Below, in pieces: positions 22,652-30,782 of a DNA stretch of 64,000 bases (its first letter is position 1; each line of letters begins with the position of its first letter). The notes under the pieces are model-generated. The model made no database searches. It saw only the letters and a list, made by a program, of their open reading frames with translations, and had not been told where the DNA came from. Made by a program: the position numbers and the translations under genes. Source of the stretch: JAFDBW01 sp963825575 (GTDB taxonomy: Bacteria > Desulfobacterota > Desulfuromonadia > Desulfuromonadales > BM103); NCBI GenBank assembly GCA_963825575.1, contig CAWGUB010000017.1:124001-188000 (forward strand). The letters are read 5' to 3'.

Positions 22652-23926
22652 ATGGCCCATCGCACCCCTCGTTCGAGTTACGAAAAACTTACCACCCGTC
22701 TGAATCTTTTCCCGCAGGGGGCACCGCCCTCCGAACTGCTTTACCAGATTCTCGCATTACTTTTTTCCGCAGAAGAAGCCGAACTGGTCGCCGGCCTGCC
22801 GATCAAGCCGTTTACCGCCGAGCTTGCAGCCAGAAACTGGAAGGTTTCGGTTGCCGAGGCGGAAGAGACCCTGCAGCGCCTCGCCGGTCGCGCCCTGCTG
22901 GTTGATATCAAGGGCAACGATAAAACCGAGTATGTCATCCCACCGCCCATGGCCGGTTTTTTCGAATTCGCCCTGATGCGCACCCGGGGGGACCTCGACC
23001 AGAAACTGCTCAGTGAACTCTACGAGCAGTACATCACCGTCGAAGATGATTTTGTCCGGCAGCTGTTTGTAACCGGCAAAACCCAGCTGGGTCGGGTTTT
23101 TGTGCTCGAGGATTCAGTCCGAAGCGAACACGCCCTGCATGTGCTTGACTATGAAAGGGCGACGCAGGTGATCGAAACCGCCGAAGATATCGGTATCGGT
23201 CTCTGCTATTGTCGACACAAGCGCCAGCACCAGGGCAAGGCGTGCGATGCTGAAATGGATATCTGCATGACGTTCAATACCGTTGCGACGTCACTGATCC
23301 GCAGCGAATATGCCCGGCGGGTTGATCGTGGCGAAGGCAAAGAACTTTTGCATAAGGCATGGGAACAGAACCTGGTGCAGTTCGGTGAAAATGTTCAGAA
23401 TAGCGTCAGCTTTATCTGTAACTGCTGCCCATGTTGCTGCGAGGCAATGATTGCCGCCCAGCGCTTCGGCCATGAGCGTCCGGTGCACACGAGTAATTTT
23501 ATTGCCCGGGTGGAAGAGAATTGCAGCGGGTGCGGCCTTTGCCTGAACGTCTGTCCGGTCCGGGTCATCTCACTGGAAACCGAACAGGCTGATGGCACAG
23601 GACGCAAACGGGCGGTGATCGACGAGGAGTTATGCCTGGGCTGTGGTGTCTGTGTCCGCAACTGCAGGATCAATGCCCTGACCCTGCCGCCACGAGAGAA
23701 GCGCGTCCTCACCCCGGTCAACTCGACCCACAAGGCGGTGTTGATGGCGATTGAAAGGGGCAAGCTGCAGAACCTGATTTTTGACAACCAGGTGCTCTGG
23801 AGTCATCGTGCACTGGCGGCAATGCTCGGTGTAATTCTGAAGCTGCCGCCGGTCAAGCGGGCTCTGGCGAGTGAACAGATCGGTTCGCGCTACCTGGGGA
23901 CGCTCTGTGAGTGGTATGACACCTGA
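22652..23926 (+). CDS. 4Fe-4S dicluster protein with cysteine-rich CNCCPCCC motif
   Basis: Cytosolic protein of 424 aa. The N-terminal ~170 residues resemble a winged-helix-like region; then come LCYCRHKRQHQGKACDA, a dense ICNCCPCCC motif, and two ferredoxin-type clusters CSGCGLCLNVCPV and CLGCGVCVRNCR. The C-terminal ~90 residues have no recognised domain. Such proteins occur in anaerobic deltaproteobacteria, in my recollection annotated only as 4Fe-4S binding. ATG at 22652 has GGAGG six bases upstream; a longer frame to 22577 overlaps the cyclase gene and is rejected. The CNCCPCCC motif could bind a further cluster; role unknown. Confidence 0.82.
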   Translation: MAHRTPRSSYEKLTTRLNLFPQGAPPSELLYQILALLFSAEEAELVAGLPIKPFTAELAARNWKVSVAEAEETLQRLAGRALLVDIKGNDKTEYVIPPPMAGFFEFALMRTRGDLDQKLLSELYEQYITVEDDFVRQLFVTGKTQLGRVFVLEDSVRSEHALHVLDYERATQVIETAEDIGIGLCYCRHKRQHQGKACDAEMDICMTFNTVATSLIRSEYARRVDRGEGKELLHKAWEQNLVQFGENVQNSVSFICNCCPCCCEAMIAAQRFGHERPVHTSNFIARVEENCSGCGLCLNVCPVRVISLETEQADGTGRKRAVIDEELCLGCGVCVRNCRINALTLPPREKRVLTPVNSTHKAVLMAIERGKLQNLIFDNQVLWSHRALAAMLGVILKLPPVKRALASEQIGSRYLGTLCEWYDT

Positions 23927-24009
23927 TCGACCTGACCTGTCTTCGCCAACGATCAGATTCGGGTCTTTTGCGACAGATTCTTTGCGAGCAGCTTCTGAAT
24001 GCATGGCAG

Positions 24010-25923
24010 CTATTTAAACAGCCGGTCAATCAGTTCCCGGTATTTTCTTTCGATAATATGGCGGCGCTTCTTGAAAGTATTGGTTAGCTCTTCGCCAACC
24101 TTGAACTCATGATTGAGAAAATCGATCTTCTGCAACTTTTCGTAGGGTTTGAAGCCGTTCCTCGGCTGTAATAGCCGGTTGATCTCATTCTTGACCCGGT
24201 CGCGCAGGGCCATGTCCTGTTGCAGGTCTTCGGTTTTTTCCGATATGTGGTTGAAGCGTTCTGCAACAAAGTCTTTCAGCTTGTCCCAGTCGGGTACGAT
24301 CAGGGCGGCCAGCCCTTTGCGGTCCTGGCCGACCAGTACGGCGTCACTGACGAAAGGCAGCTGGCCAATCGCCCCCTCGATGCGTGAAGGGTCGATATTT
24401 TCGCCGCTGGCGAGAACGATGATTTCCTTGGAGCGGCCGGTCAGAATCAGTTCGCCGCCGACCGTCAGTTTCCCAAGATCCCCGGTGCGAAAGAACCCAT
24501 CGGCGGTAAAGGCTTTGCGATTCTCTTCGTCGTTATTGTAATAGCCTTCGAAAACCTGTGGCCCGCGGACTTCGATTTCCCCCTCCACTCCCGGTCCAAC
24601 CTCCTGACCGTGATCATCGACCAGGCGAAGTTCGGTTACGGCTATCGGCCGGCCCAGAGTGCCGTGGATTTCGCTGTTGTAACCGCGCCCGGCGATGGCT
24701 GGGGCACATTCGGTCATGCCGTAGGCATTGGCAATGCGGATGCCGATCGCATCGATCCAGTTTTCCAGGTAACCGGGCAGTGTTCCACCACCGCTCACGG
24801 CCATCCTCAGTCGGCCGCCGAACTTTTCATTTAGTGGGGCGAGTTTTTTCTGTGCCAGCATAAAGGGGAGAAACAGCAATGCCAGTAAGATAAGGGCCTG
24901 AAGCTTTTCTCTGAACCGGGCCGTCCGGCTGAGTTCTGAAAATCGTGGCAGGTGGCCACGCAGCTGACGTTGCGCGCGGCGATAACGGGTCGAGATTCTG
25001 ATCAACAGGTTGAACAGAGACAGGGCGCGCTTGCCACGTTCCGCAACGGTCGCAATGACTTTATTGTAGAGGGACTCCCAGAGCCTCGGCACTGTTGCCA
25101 CCAGGGTTGGCCGGTAGTTTACCAGGTCATTGGCGAAGGTCTTCAGGCTGGAGTAGACAATACAGCTGCCGCAGCTCAGGGCGAGCAGTTCCAGGGTTCT
25201 TTCAAAGATGTGCCAGCTTGGCAGAATCGATACCCAGAGATCCTGTTCGTTCAGCTTGACAATCGGCGGCAGGGTCTCGGTATTGAAGAGGATATTCCGG
25301 TGGCTCAGCATCACCCCCTTCGGGTTGCCGGTTGTTCCCGAAGTGTAAATGATCGTGACCAGGTCGTATTGGGTGATCTCTGCCACCATATGGTCGAAGC
25401 GGTCGAAGTCTGCATGGCTGAGAGTGCGGCCCTTGAGGATATCATTGTAGGCATAGATGCGGTTGAACAGGGTGTGCTTGTCGCTGCCCTCGATGAGGAA
25501 GACGGTTTTTATCTCTTTATGAACGCTGAGCGTGTCCTGATGGCGGTTAAGCAGGATGTCAGTTTCGACGATTATGAATGAGCACTCGGCATGATCGAGG
25601 ATGTACTCGAGTTCCTGGGTTGGCGTTTCACTGCCACGGGGAACGCTGACGGCACCAAGGGCCATGAGCGCAAGATCCGTGACGATCCAGGCGTAGCGAT
25701 TGTCTGACAGCAGCAGAACATGGCTGCCACGAGTGATTTTTCGCTCTTCAAAAGCCTTGGCCAGGAGGATGACGTCCTCACGCAGCTTGGCGTAGTCGAC
25801 GGTCAGTTCCTGGTTGCCGACCCGGTAGATGAAAGCCGGACGTTCGGCGAACCTGCGACAGGTTTCCATGATGGCCGCGATCACTGATTTTGCACGTGGC
25901 TGCCAGCCGCTTGTAGGAGTCAT
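24010..25923 (-). CDS. long-chain acyl-CoA ligase (AMP-binding)
   Basis: ANL-superfamily enzyme of 637 aa that adenylates a fatty acid and transfers it to CoA. Motifs: TIIYTSGTTGNPKGV (P-loop, about residues 190-204), NAYGMTECAPAI (A5), GFFRTGDLG (A7) and TGRSKEIIVLASGENIDP (A8). A hydrophobic stretch near residue 345 (ILLALLFLPFMLA) probably touches the membrane, as in long-chain members. The last gene of the minus-strand cluster with the RND transporter 32 bases upstream, so acyl activation may be coupled to lipid transport by the cluster. Confidence 0.9.
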   Translation of the reverse strand: MTPTSGWQPRAKSVIAAIMETCRRFAERPAFIYRVGNQELTVDYAKLREDVILLAKAFEERKITRGSHVLLLSDNRYAWIVTDLALMALGAVSVPRGSETPTQELEYILDHAECSFIIVETDILLNRHQDTLSVHKEIKTVFLIEGSDKHTLFNRIYAYNDILKGRTLSHADFDRFDHMVAEITQYDLVTIIYTSGTTGNPKGVMLSHRNILFNTETLPPIVKLNEQDLWVSILPSWHIFERTLELLALSCGSCIVYSSLKTFANDLVNYRPTLVATVPRLWESLYNKVIATVAERGKRALSLFNLLIRISTRYRRAQRQLRGHLPRFSELSRTARFREKLQALILLALLFLPFMLAQKKLAPLNEKFGGRLRMAVSGGGTLPGYLENWIDAIGIRIANAYGMTECAPAIAGRGYNSEIHGTLGRPIAVTELRLVDDHGQEVGPGVEGEIEVRGPQVFEGYYNNDEENRKAFTADGFFRTGDLGKLTVGGELILTGRSKEIIVLASGENIDPSRIEGAIGQLPFVSDAVLVGQDRKGLAALIVPDWDKLKDFVAERFNHISEKTEDLQQDMALRDRVKNEINRLLQPRNGFKPYEKLQKIDFLNHEFKVGEELTNTFKKRRHIIERKYRELIDRLFK

Positions 25924-25955
25924 TCGGTCAATCCTGTCAGAATCAGTGTTATCGA

Positions 25956-28274
25956 TCAGTTGCGTCTGGCAATTCTGAGCAGCCAGCTCGCCAATGCCGG
26001 GAGCAGGAGCAGGGCGCCGAGCATGTTCAGCAGGAATATGAAAGTCAGCAGGATCCCCATATCGGCCTGGAACTGCAGAGGAGAGAATATCCAGGTCGCC
26101 GTACCGATCGCCAGGGTGACACCAGTGACCAGGACACCGTTGCCGGTGACCTTGAGTGTTTCATGGTAGGCTTGGTAGATGGTCATCCCCTCATCAAGGT
26201 GCGACTGGAAGCGGCTGTAAATATAGATCCCGTAATCGACACCAATCCCTACCCCCAGTGCCACCACCGGCAAGGTGGAAACCTTGAGCCCTATCTCCAG
26301 TTGTGTCATCAGGGCGTAGGCTAGCAGAGAAACCAGCCCGAGAGGCAGGGTGATGGCCAGAGTGGCCCAGACTGAGCGGAAGGTCAGCAGGCAAAGGATG
26401 ATGATTGCGGCGAATACATAAATCAGAATCGGGAACTGGGCCGAAGAGACTTCTTCATTGGTTGCGGCCATGACGCCGATGTTGCCGGTTGCCAGGCGGA
26501 ACCTGATCTGATCCGTGCCGTTCTCCTCCTGGTAGGCCTTGATCGTATCCACCACGTGGGCAATGGTTTCGGCCTTGTGGTCCCGAGTGAAGATCATGAC
26601 CGGCATCGTCGAGCAGTTGGCATTGAGCAGGCCGCTACTGGTCGGGACGTATTGCACTGCTTCAACCAGGACCTGCCGGTTGCGCGGCAGGACCCGCCAC
26701 TTGAGAGCACCCTCGCTCCAGCCGGCATTGATCACCTTGGCAATGCCGGGCAGGGCAATCACCGACTGTACCCCTGCCGTGTTCGACAGCTGCCAGGCAA
26801 AGCGGTCCATGTTCTCCATCACCGCGTACTCGATACAGCCGTCCGGGACGGTCTCGACGATCACGTTCAGGATGTCGACTCCGATCGAGAAGTGTTCGGT
26901 GATCGCCTTGCTGTCGAGGTTGTAGCGTGAGCTCGGCCGCAGTTCCGGCACTCCCTGATGCAGGTCGCCGATCTTGATCTCGCTGCCGCGCTTGGCACCG
27001 AAAACCAGCAGTACCACCGCCACAACGATCAGGGCTGCAGCCGGCCATGGTTTGGCAATCAATGCAACCCGCATCCAGAATCGGTCCATGCGCTCAATCC
27101 TGTCATGCAGGCGTTGCCGGTAGTCGGCCGGGAAACCGATGTAGGAGAGCAGGACGGGCAAAAGGATGAGATTGGTGAAAATGATGGTCGCCACACCGAG
27201 GCTGGCGGTGATCGCCATCTGCTGGATGACCTCGATGTCAATCAGCATGATGGTGATAAAGCCGATCGTATCGGAGATCAGGGCCACACCGCCAGGCAGG
27301 AGAAGCCTGCGGAAGCTTTTGCGTGCGGCGGTGAGGCCATCCTCGCCATCAAAAATGGCCGCCCGGTTGGCCGTGACCATCTGTACACCGTGACTGATAG
27401 CTATGGCAAAGATCAGAAACGGTACCAGAATCCCCATCGGGTCGATACCGAAGCCGAGCCAGGTGAGCAGACCGAGTTGCCAGATGACAGCAATCAGTGA
27501 ACAGACTATGGCCATGGCCGTAACCCGATGTGAACGGGTAAAGAGGTATACCAGACCGCCGCTGATGAAGAAGGCTCCGACGAAGAAGAGGATCACCCGC
27601 TTTGCACCATCGGCAATATCCGAGATCACCTTGGCATAGCCGATGATGTTGACCTCGATGAGGTCGTTCTCAAACTTGTCGCGCAACGCCTCGAGTTGAC
27701 GACCGACTTCGATGAAATCAATTTTCTTACCGGTTTGCGGGTCCGTTTCAATCAGCTGGGCGCTGATGATTGCTGCAGAAAAGTCGTTGGCGACCAGGCG
27801 GCCGACGATCCCTGACTTGAGGATATTCTTGCGGACCTGCTCCAGGCCCTCTTCGGTAGGCTGGAAGTCTGCCGGAACCACGTTGCCGCCGGCGATACCG
27901 TCTTCAATGACCTCGGTAAACCGGACGTTCGGAGTGAAGAGCGAGCTGACCCGGCTGCGGTCGACGCCGGCGATGAAAAAGACTTCGTCGGTCGCCTGGC
28001 GTAATGCGTTGAAGAATTCCGCAGTGAACATGTCGCCGTCACGGGCCCGCAGGGCAACCAGGACCCGGTTGGCCCCGCCGAACTCGTTGCGATACTCCAT
28101 GAAGGTCTGCATGTATTCGTGCTGCAGCGGCAGATGCTTGGAAAAGCCTGCGTCGACATGCATTTTGGTCAGGCCGTAGCCCATGATTATGGTAATCGCA
28201 ACAAAGACGCCGATGATCAGGGGGCGTGTGCCGAAGATGAAATTCTCGATCCGGTCGAGGATTGGCGAGATCAT
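25956..28274 (-). CDS. MMPL/RND-superfamily lipid transporter
   Basis: Inner-membrane protein of 772 aa with twelve expected helices in two repeats, each beginning with one helix, a large periplasmic loop and five more helices. Conserved segments include GILVPFLIFAIAISHGVQMV (helices 4-5) and the second-half counterpart VVALGVGIGVDYGIYIYSRFQ, whose aspartate is the likely proton-relay site. The MMPL branch exports or moves lipids and hydrophobic compounds. It overlaps the Ycf48-like gene by four bases, and shares its cluster with DUF1329, DUF1302 and an acyl-CoA ligase, suggesting a trans-envelope lipid system. Substrate unknown. Confidence 0.88.
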   Translation of the reverse strand: MISPILDRIENFIFGTRPLIIGVFVAITIIMGYGLTKMHVDAGFSKHLPLQHEYMQTFMEYRNEFGGANRVLVALRARDGDMFTAEFFNALRQATDEVFFIAGVDRSRVSSLFTPNVRFTEVIEDGIAGGNVVPADFQPTEEGLEQVRKNILKSGIVGRLVANDFSAAIISAQLIETDPQTGKKIDFIEVGRQLEALRDKFENDLIEVNIIGYAKVISDIADGAKRVILFFVGAFFISGGLVYLFTRSHRVTAMAIVCSLIAVIWQLGLLTWLGFGIDPMGILVPFLIFAIAISHGVQMVTANRAAIFDGEDGLTAARKSFRRLLLPGGVALISDTIGFITIMLIDIEVIQQMAITASLGVATIIFTNLILLPVLLSYIGFPADYRQRLHDRIERMDRFWMRVALIAKPWPAAALIVVAVVLLVFGAKRGSEIKIGDLHQGVPELRPSSRYNLDSKAITEHFSIGVDILNVIVETVPDGCIEYAVMENMDRFAWQLSNTAGVQSVIALPGIAKVINAGWSEGALKWRVLPRNRQVLVEAVQYVPTSSGLLNANCSTMPVMIFTRDHKAETIAHVVDTIKAYQEENGTDQIRFRLATGNIGVMAATNEEVSSAQFPILIYVFAAIIILCLLTFRSVWATLAITLPLGLVSLLAYALMTQLEIGLKVSTLPVVALGVGIGVDYGIYIYSRFQSHLDEGMTIYQAYHETLKVTGNGVLVTGVTLAIGTATWIFSPLQFQADMGILLTFIFLLNMLGALLLLPALASWLLRIARRN

Positions 28275-29335
28275 TTCTCCCTCTCTTCGCTGAATCCTGA
28301 CAGGTTGAGACGCGTGACGCCCATCTCACCGATCAGGATCAGGGAGCCGTCGTTGGCCTGAAGGACTTTGGCAATCCCGGCGCGGTCTGCCTGGGCGTGT
28401 AGCTGAAAGCTCTGCCCCTGGTCATTGCTGATCAGCAGGGTGCCGGCCAGACCCGCCAGAACGATCCGGCCATCACGCAGCCGGATGCCATCGTTCAAGG
28501 TGGCCTGGGTGTTGCTTTCAACGGCAACCCAGCTGGTTCCGGTGTTTTCAGAGAAGAACAGGTGGCCGCGCAGACCGAACAGCAGGACTTTTCCCCGGCC
28601 CAGGGGGAGACTGCCGTAGAAAGAGCCTTCGTAAGGGGATGGCAAACTGATCCAGGAACGACAGCCGTCATCCGAACGGTAGATGTTGCCTGCTTCGGCG
28701 GCGATCAGGACCCGGCCATTTTCCGTCGCGGAAATCTGGTTGAGGTGGAAGTCAACCCAGACCTCTTCTTCCTTATCATCCCAGGGATCATCACCATTTA
28801 GATTATCAAGGACCAGGGTGGCGGGATTGAACTCGACAGGACTCCAGTTCCTGCCGCCGTCGTGGGTCGCCAGGAACAGCCCGTAGGCACCGACTGCGTA
28901 GCCATGGATCGCGTCCTTGAACCAGAGGTCAAGGATCGGTCGTTCATCCTCCGGGGCGCTGTAAACCTCCTGCCAGTGCCTCCCGCCATCGCTGGTTCGA
29001 AGGATAAGGCTGTCGTGGCCGGCCGCCCAGCCGTTGGCCGGGTCAATGAAGAACACGCTGGTCAGGGTGACCCGGGTCGGCACCGGCTGCTGCTGCCATG
29101 AGCTGCCATTGTCCTCGGAGGCCAGGATGTGTCCCCGTTCACCGACCACGATGATTCTGTCGCCGATCAGTTGTCCGTCAAGCAATAAGGATTTGTCTGC
29201 CAGCGGCATGATCTGGCTCTCCGCGGCCAGAGCCGCGGCTGGGGAAAAAGTATGGATGAGGACAAAAAGAGTCAAGCCTGCCAGCAGGGGGGTTCGAGAA
29301 GATCTAATCAGAAATTTTCGGGTCAGGTCGAGCAC
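28271..29335 (-). CDS. Ycf48/WD40-like beta-propeller, periplasmic
   Basis: Protein of about 354 aa. An N-terminal signal-like hydrophobic stretch (LLAGLTLFVLIHTFSPAAALA) is followed by repeated propeller units with the Ycf48/BNR sequence theme (VGERGHILASEDNGSSW, LILRTSDGGRHWQ, NIYRSDDGCRSWIS, LFFSENTGTSW, TLLISNDQGQSF). Ycf48 in cyanobacteria assists photosystem II assembly, but in non-photosynthetic proteobacteria such genes sit beside DUF1329/RND genes, and it is probably a periplasmic scaffold. GTG at 29335 is favoured by a GGAT site; TTG at 29350 lies in the upstream terminator tail. Overlaps the RND gene start. Confidence 0.8.
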   Translation of the reverse strand: MLDLTRKFLIRSSRTPLLAGLTLFVLIHTFSPAAALAAESQIMPLADKSLLLDGQLIGDRIIVVGERGHILASEDNGSSWQQQPVPTRVTLTSVFFIDPANGWAAGHDSLILRTSDGGRHWQEVYSAPEDERPILDLWFKDAIHGYAVGAYGLFLATHDGGRNWSPVEFNPATLVLDNLNGDDPWDDKEEEVWVDFHLNQISATENGRVLIAAEAGNIYRSDDGCRSWISLPSPYEGSFYGSLPLGRGKVLLFGLRGHLFFSENTGTSWVAVESNTQATLNDGIRLRDGRIVLAGLAGTLLISNDQGQSFQLHAQADRAGIAKVLQANDGSLILIGEMGVTRLNLSGFSEEREK

Positions 29336-29356
29336 GCAATATCCGTTCAAGACAAA

Positions 29357-29385
29357 ACGGCCGGGCCAGTGGCCCGGCCGTCAGT
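29357..29385 (-). terminator. hairpin terminator/attenuator after the DUF1329 gene
   Basis: ACGGCCGGGCC (29357-29367) and GGCCCGGCCGT (29371-29381) form an 11-bp stem with a 3-base loop; on the minus strand it is followed by TTTTG. It sits between the DUF1329 and Ycf48-like genes, so it may reduce expression of the downstream cluster genes. Confidence 0.7.
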
Positions 29386-29400
29386 TAACGTAACGCGTGA

Positions 29401-30762
29401 TTAACGTTTGCCGGAGCGACGCAGGGCCGCTGCGGTAAACTCGTTATTGTCGAATGATACATCAAAATTATACTCTGAATGCTCATTGTTGAGGTTGATG
29501 GCGATATAGCGGCCCGATTGCAGGTCGTAGTGAGCTTCAACGGTTGACCAGAAAGTCGGCACCTCGTAGTAGTTGATGCAGTGCCCTTCGGAAACTCGCC
29601 AGAGCTGGTCGCGGCTGTCGTACTGATCCATGGCGAGGATCTGCCAGGAGTCCTCGTCGATGTAGAAGGTACGTTTCTTGTAAATGTGGCGCATGCCTTG
29701 CTTGAGGTTCGCTTCAACCACCCAGACGCGGTGCAGTTCGTAGCGCAGGTACTCGGGGTTCAGGTGCAGCGGTGTGAGGATGTCCTTGTACTTGAGCTGG
29801 TCGCTGTGCAGCAGGTAGCTGTTGTAGGGAACGTAGATTTCCTTCTTGCCGACCAGGGTCCAGTCGTAGCGCTCGGGGCTGCCGTTGTACATGTCGACCG
29901 TGTCGCTGGTAGTCAGGCCGTCGCCGCCTTCCTTGGGGTTGTCAAAAGCGACGTTCGGTGCGCGACGTACGCGACGCTGTCCGGGGTTGTAAAGCCAGGC
30001 CCGGCGGTTTTCCTTGTTCTGGTCGAGGGTTTCATGGACCAGCAGGATGCGGCCGGCAACGCGGGCCGGGGCAAAAATCTCCTGCTTGAACATGGCGATG
30101 ACATTGTCCAGATTTTCCTCGGTCATCCCTTCCTGGCTGTAGCGGAAGTCGCCCTTTTCGTTGAACTCGACCATGGTGTAGTCGCCGCCGCGGGTCATCG
30201 GTGCAACGCCGAAGTTGCGGTCGAAGGCGTTGCCGCGCCAGCGCAGGATGTGGTTCCAGATCGCCTCGGTACCGTTTTGCGGAATCGGGAAGGGAATGCC
30301 GTTGACGCCACCGAGCACACCGTTGCCGCCCGGTGCCAGCTCAGCCTTGGTTGCAAGTGATTTGGTGGCGTCGTAGATGCGCTGTGGTGCTGAGGCACTG
30401 CGATGAGGCGGATAGACATTCATCTTGTAGCTTGGATAAGCCTTGAGCATCGCCTGCTGGCCGACAGTCAGCTGGTCGGCGTACTGGTCAGCGTTCTCCG
30501 CCGTGATGGTGAAGAGCACCTTGTCGGTAGCAAAGGGGTCGGGGTGATGCATCCCTTTCTGATAACCTGCCGGCGGGGTGGTGATGCCGCCTTCCCAGGC
30601 CGGGATCGTACCCTTGGCGTTGCCGGCTTTTTCCCCGCCCATCGGGGTGAGGTCTTTGCCGAGACGTGCCGCCTGGTCGGCCGTGATGGCCGCAAAGCCC
30701 GGACCCGCGAGGAGCAGGCCGGCCATGATAAGTATCGTTGTCTTGATGGTCAGATTTTTCAT
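29401..30762 (-). CDS. DUF1329 periplasmic protein
   Basis: Exported protein of 453 aa with a cleavable signal peptide (about residues 1-24, ending GFAA). The body matches the DUF1329 family: an early LTPMGGEKAGNAKGTIPAW and GVLGGVNGIPFPIPQNG, followed by HILRWRGN, and late segments LHRVWVVEANLKQGMRHIYKKRTFYIDEDSW. The fold is thought to be LolA/LolB-like or lipoprotein-carrier-like, by family knowledge, and fits moving lipid across the periplasm. GGAGGGAG precedes the ATG. It is followed by a strong hairpin and preceded by the DUF1302 gene 20 bases upstream. Confidence 0.9.
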   Translation of the reverse strand: MKNLTIKTTILIMAGLLLAGPGFAAITADQAARLGKDLTPMGGEKAGNAKGTIPAWEGGITTPPAGYQKGMHHPDPFATDKVLFTITAENADQYADQLTVGQQAMLKAYPSYKMNVYPPHRSASAPQRIYDATKSLATKAELAPGGNGVLGGVNGIPFPIPQNGTEAIWNHILRWRGNAFDRNFGVAPMTRGGDYTMVEFNEKGDFRYSQEGMTEENLDNVIAMFKQEIFAPARVAGRILLVHETLDQNKENRRAWLYNPGQRRVRRAPNVAFDNPKEGGDGLTTSDTVDMYNGSPERYDWTLVGKKEIYVPYNSYLLHSDQLKYKDILTPLHLNPEYLRYELHRVWVVEANLKQGMRHIYKKRTFYIDEDSWQILAMDQYDSRDQLWRVSEGHCINYYEVPTFWSTVEAHYDLQSGRYIAINLNNEHSEYNFDVSFDNNEFTAAALRRSGKR

Positions 30763-30782
30763 TCTTCTCCCTCCTTAAAGGA

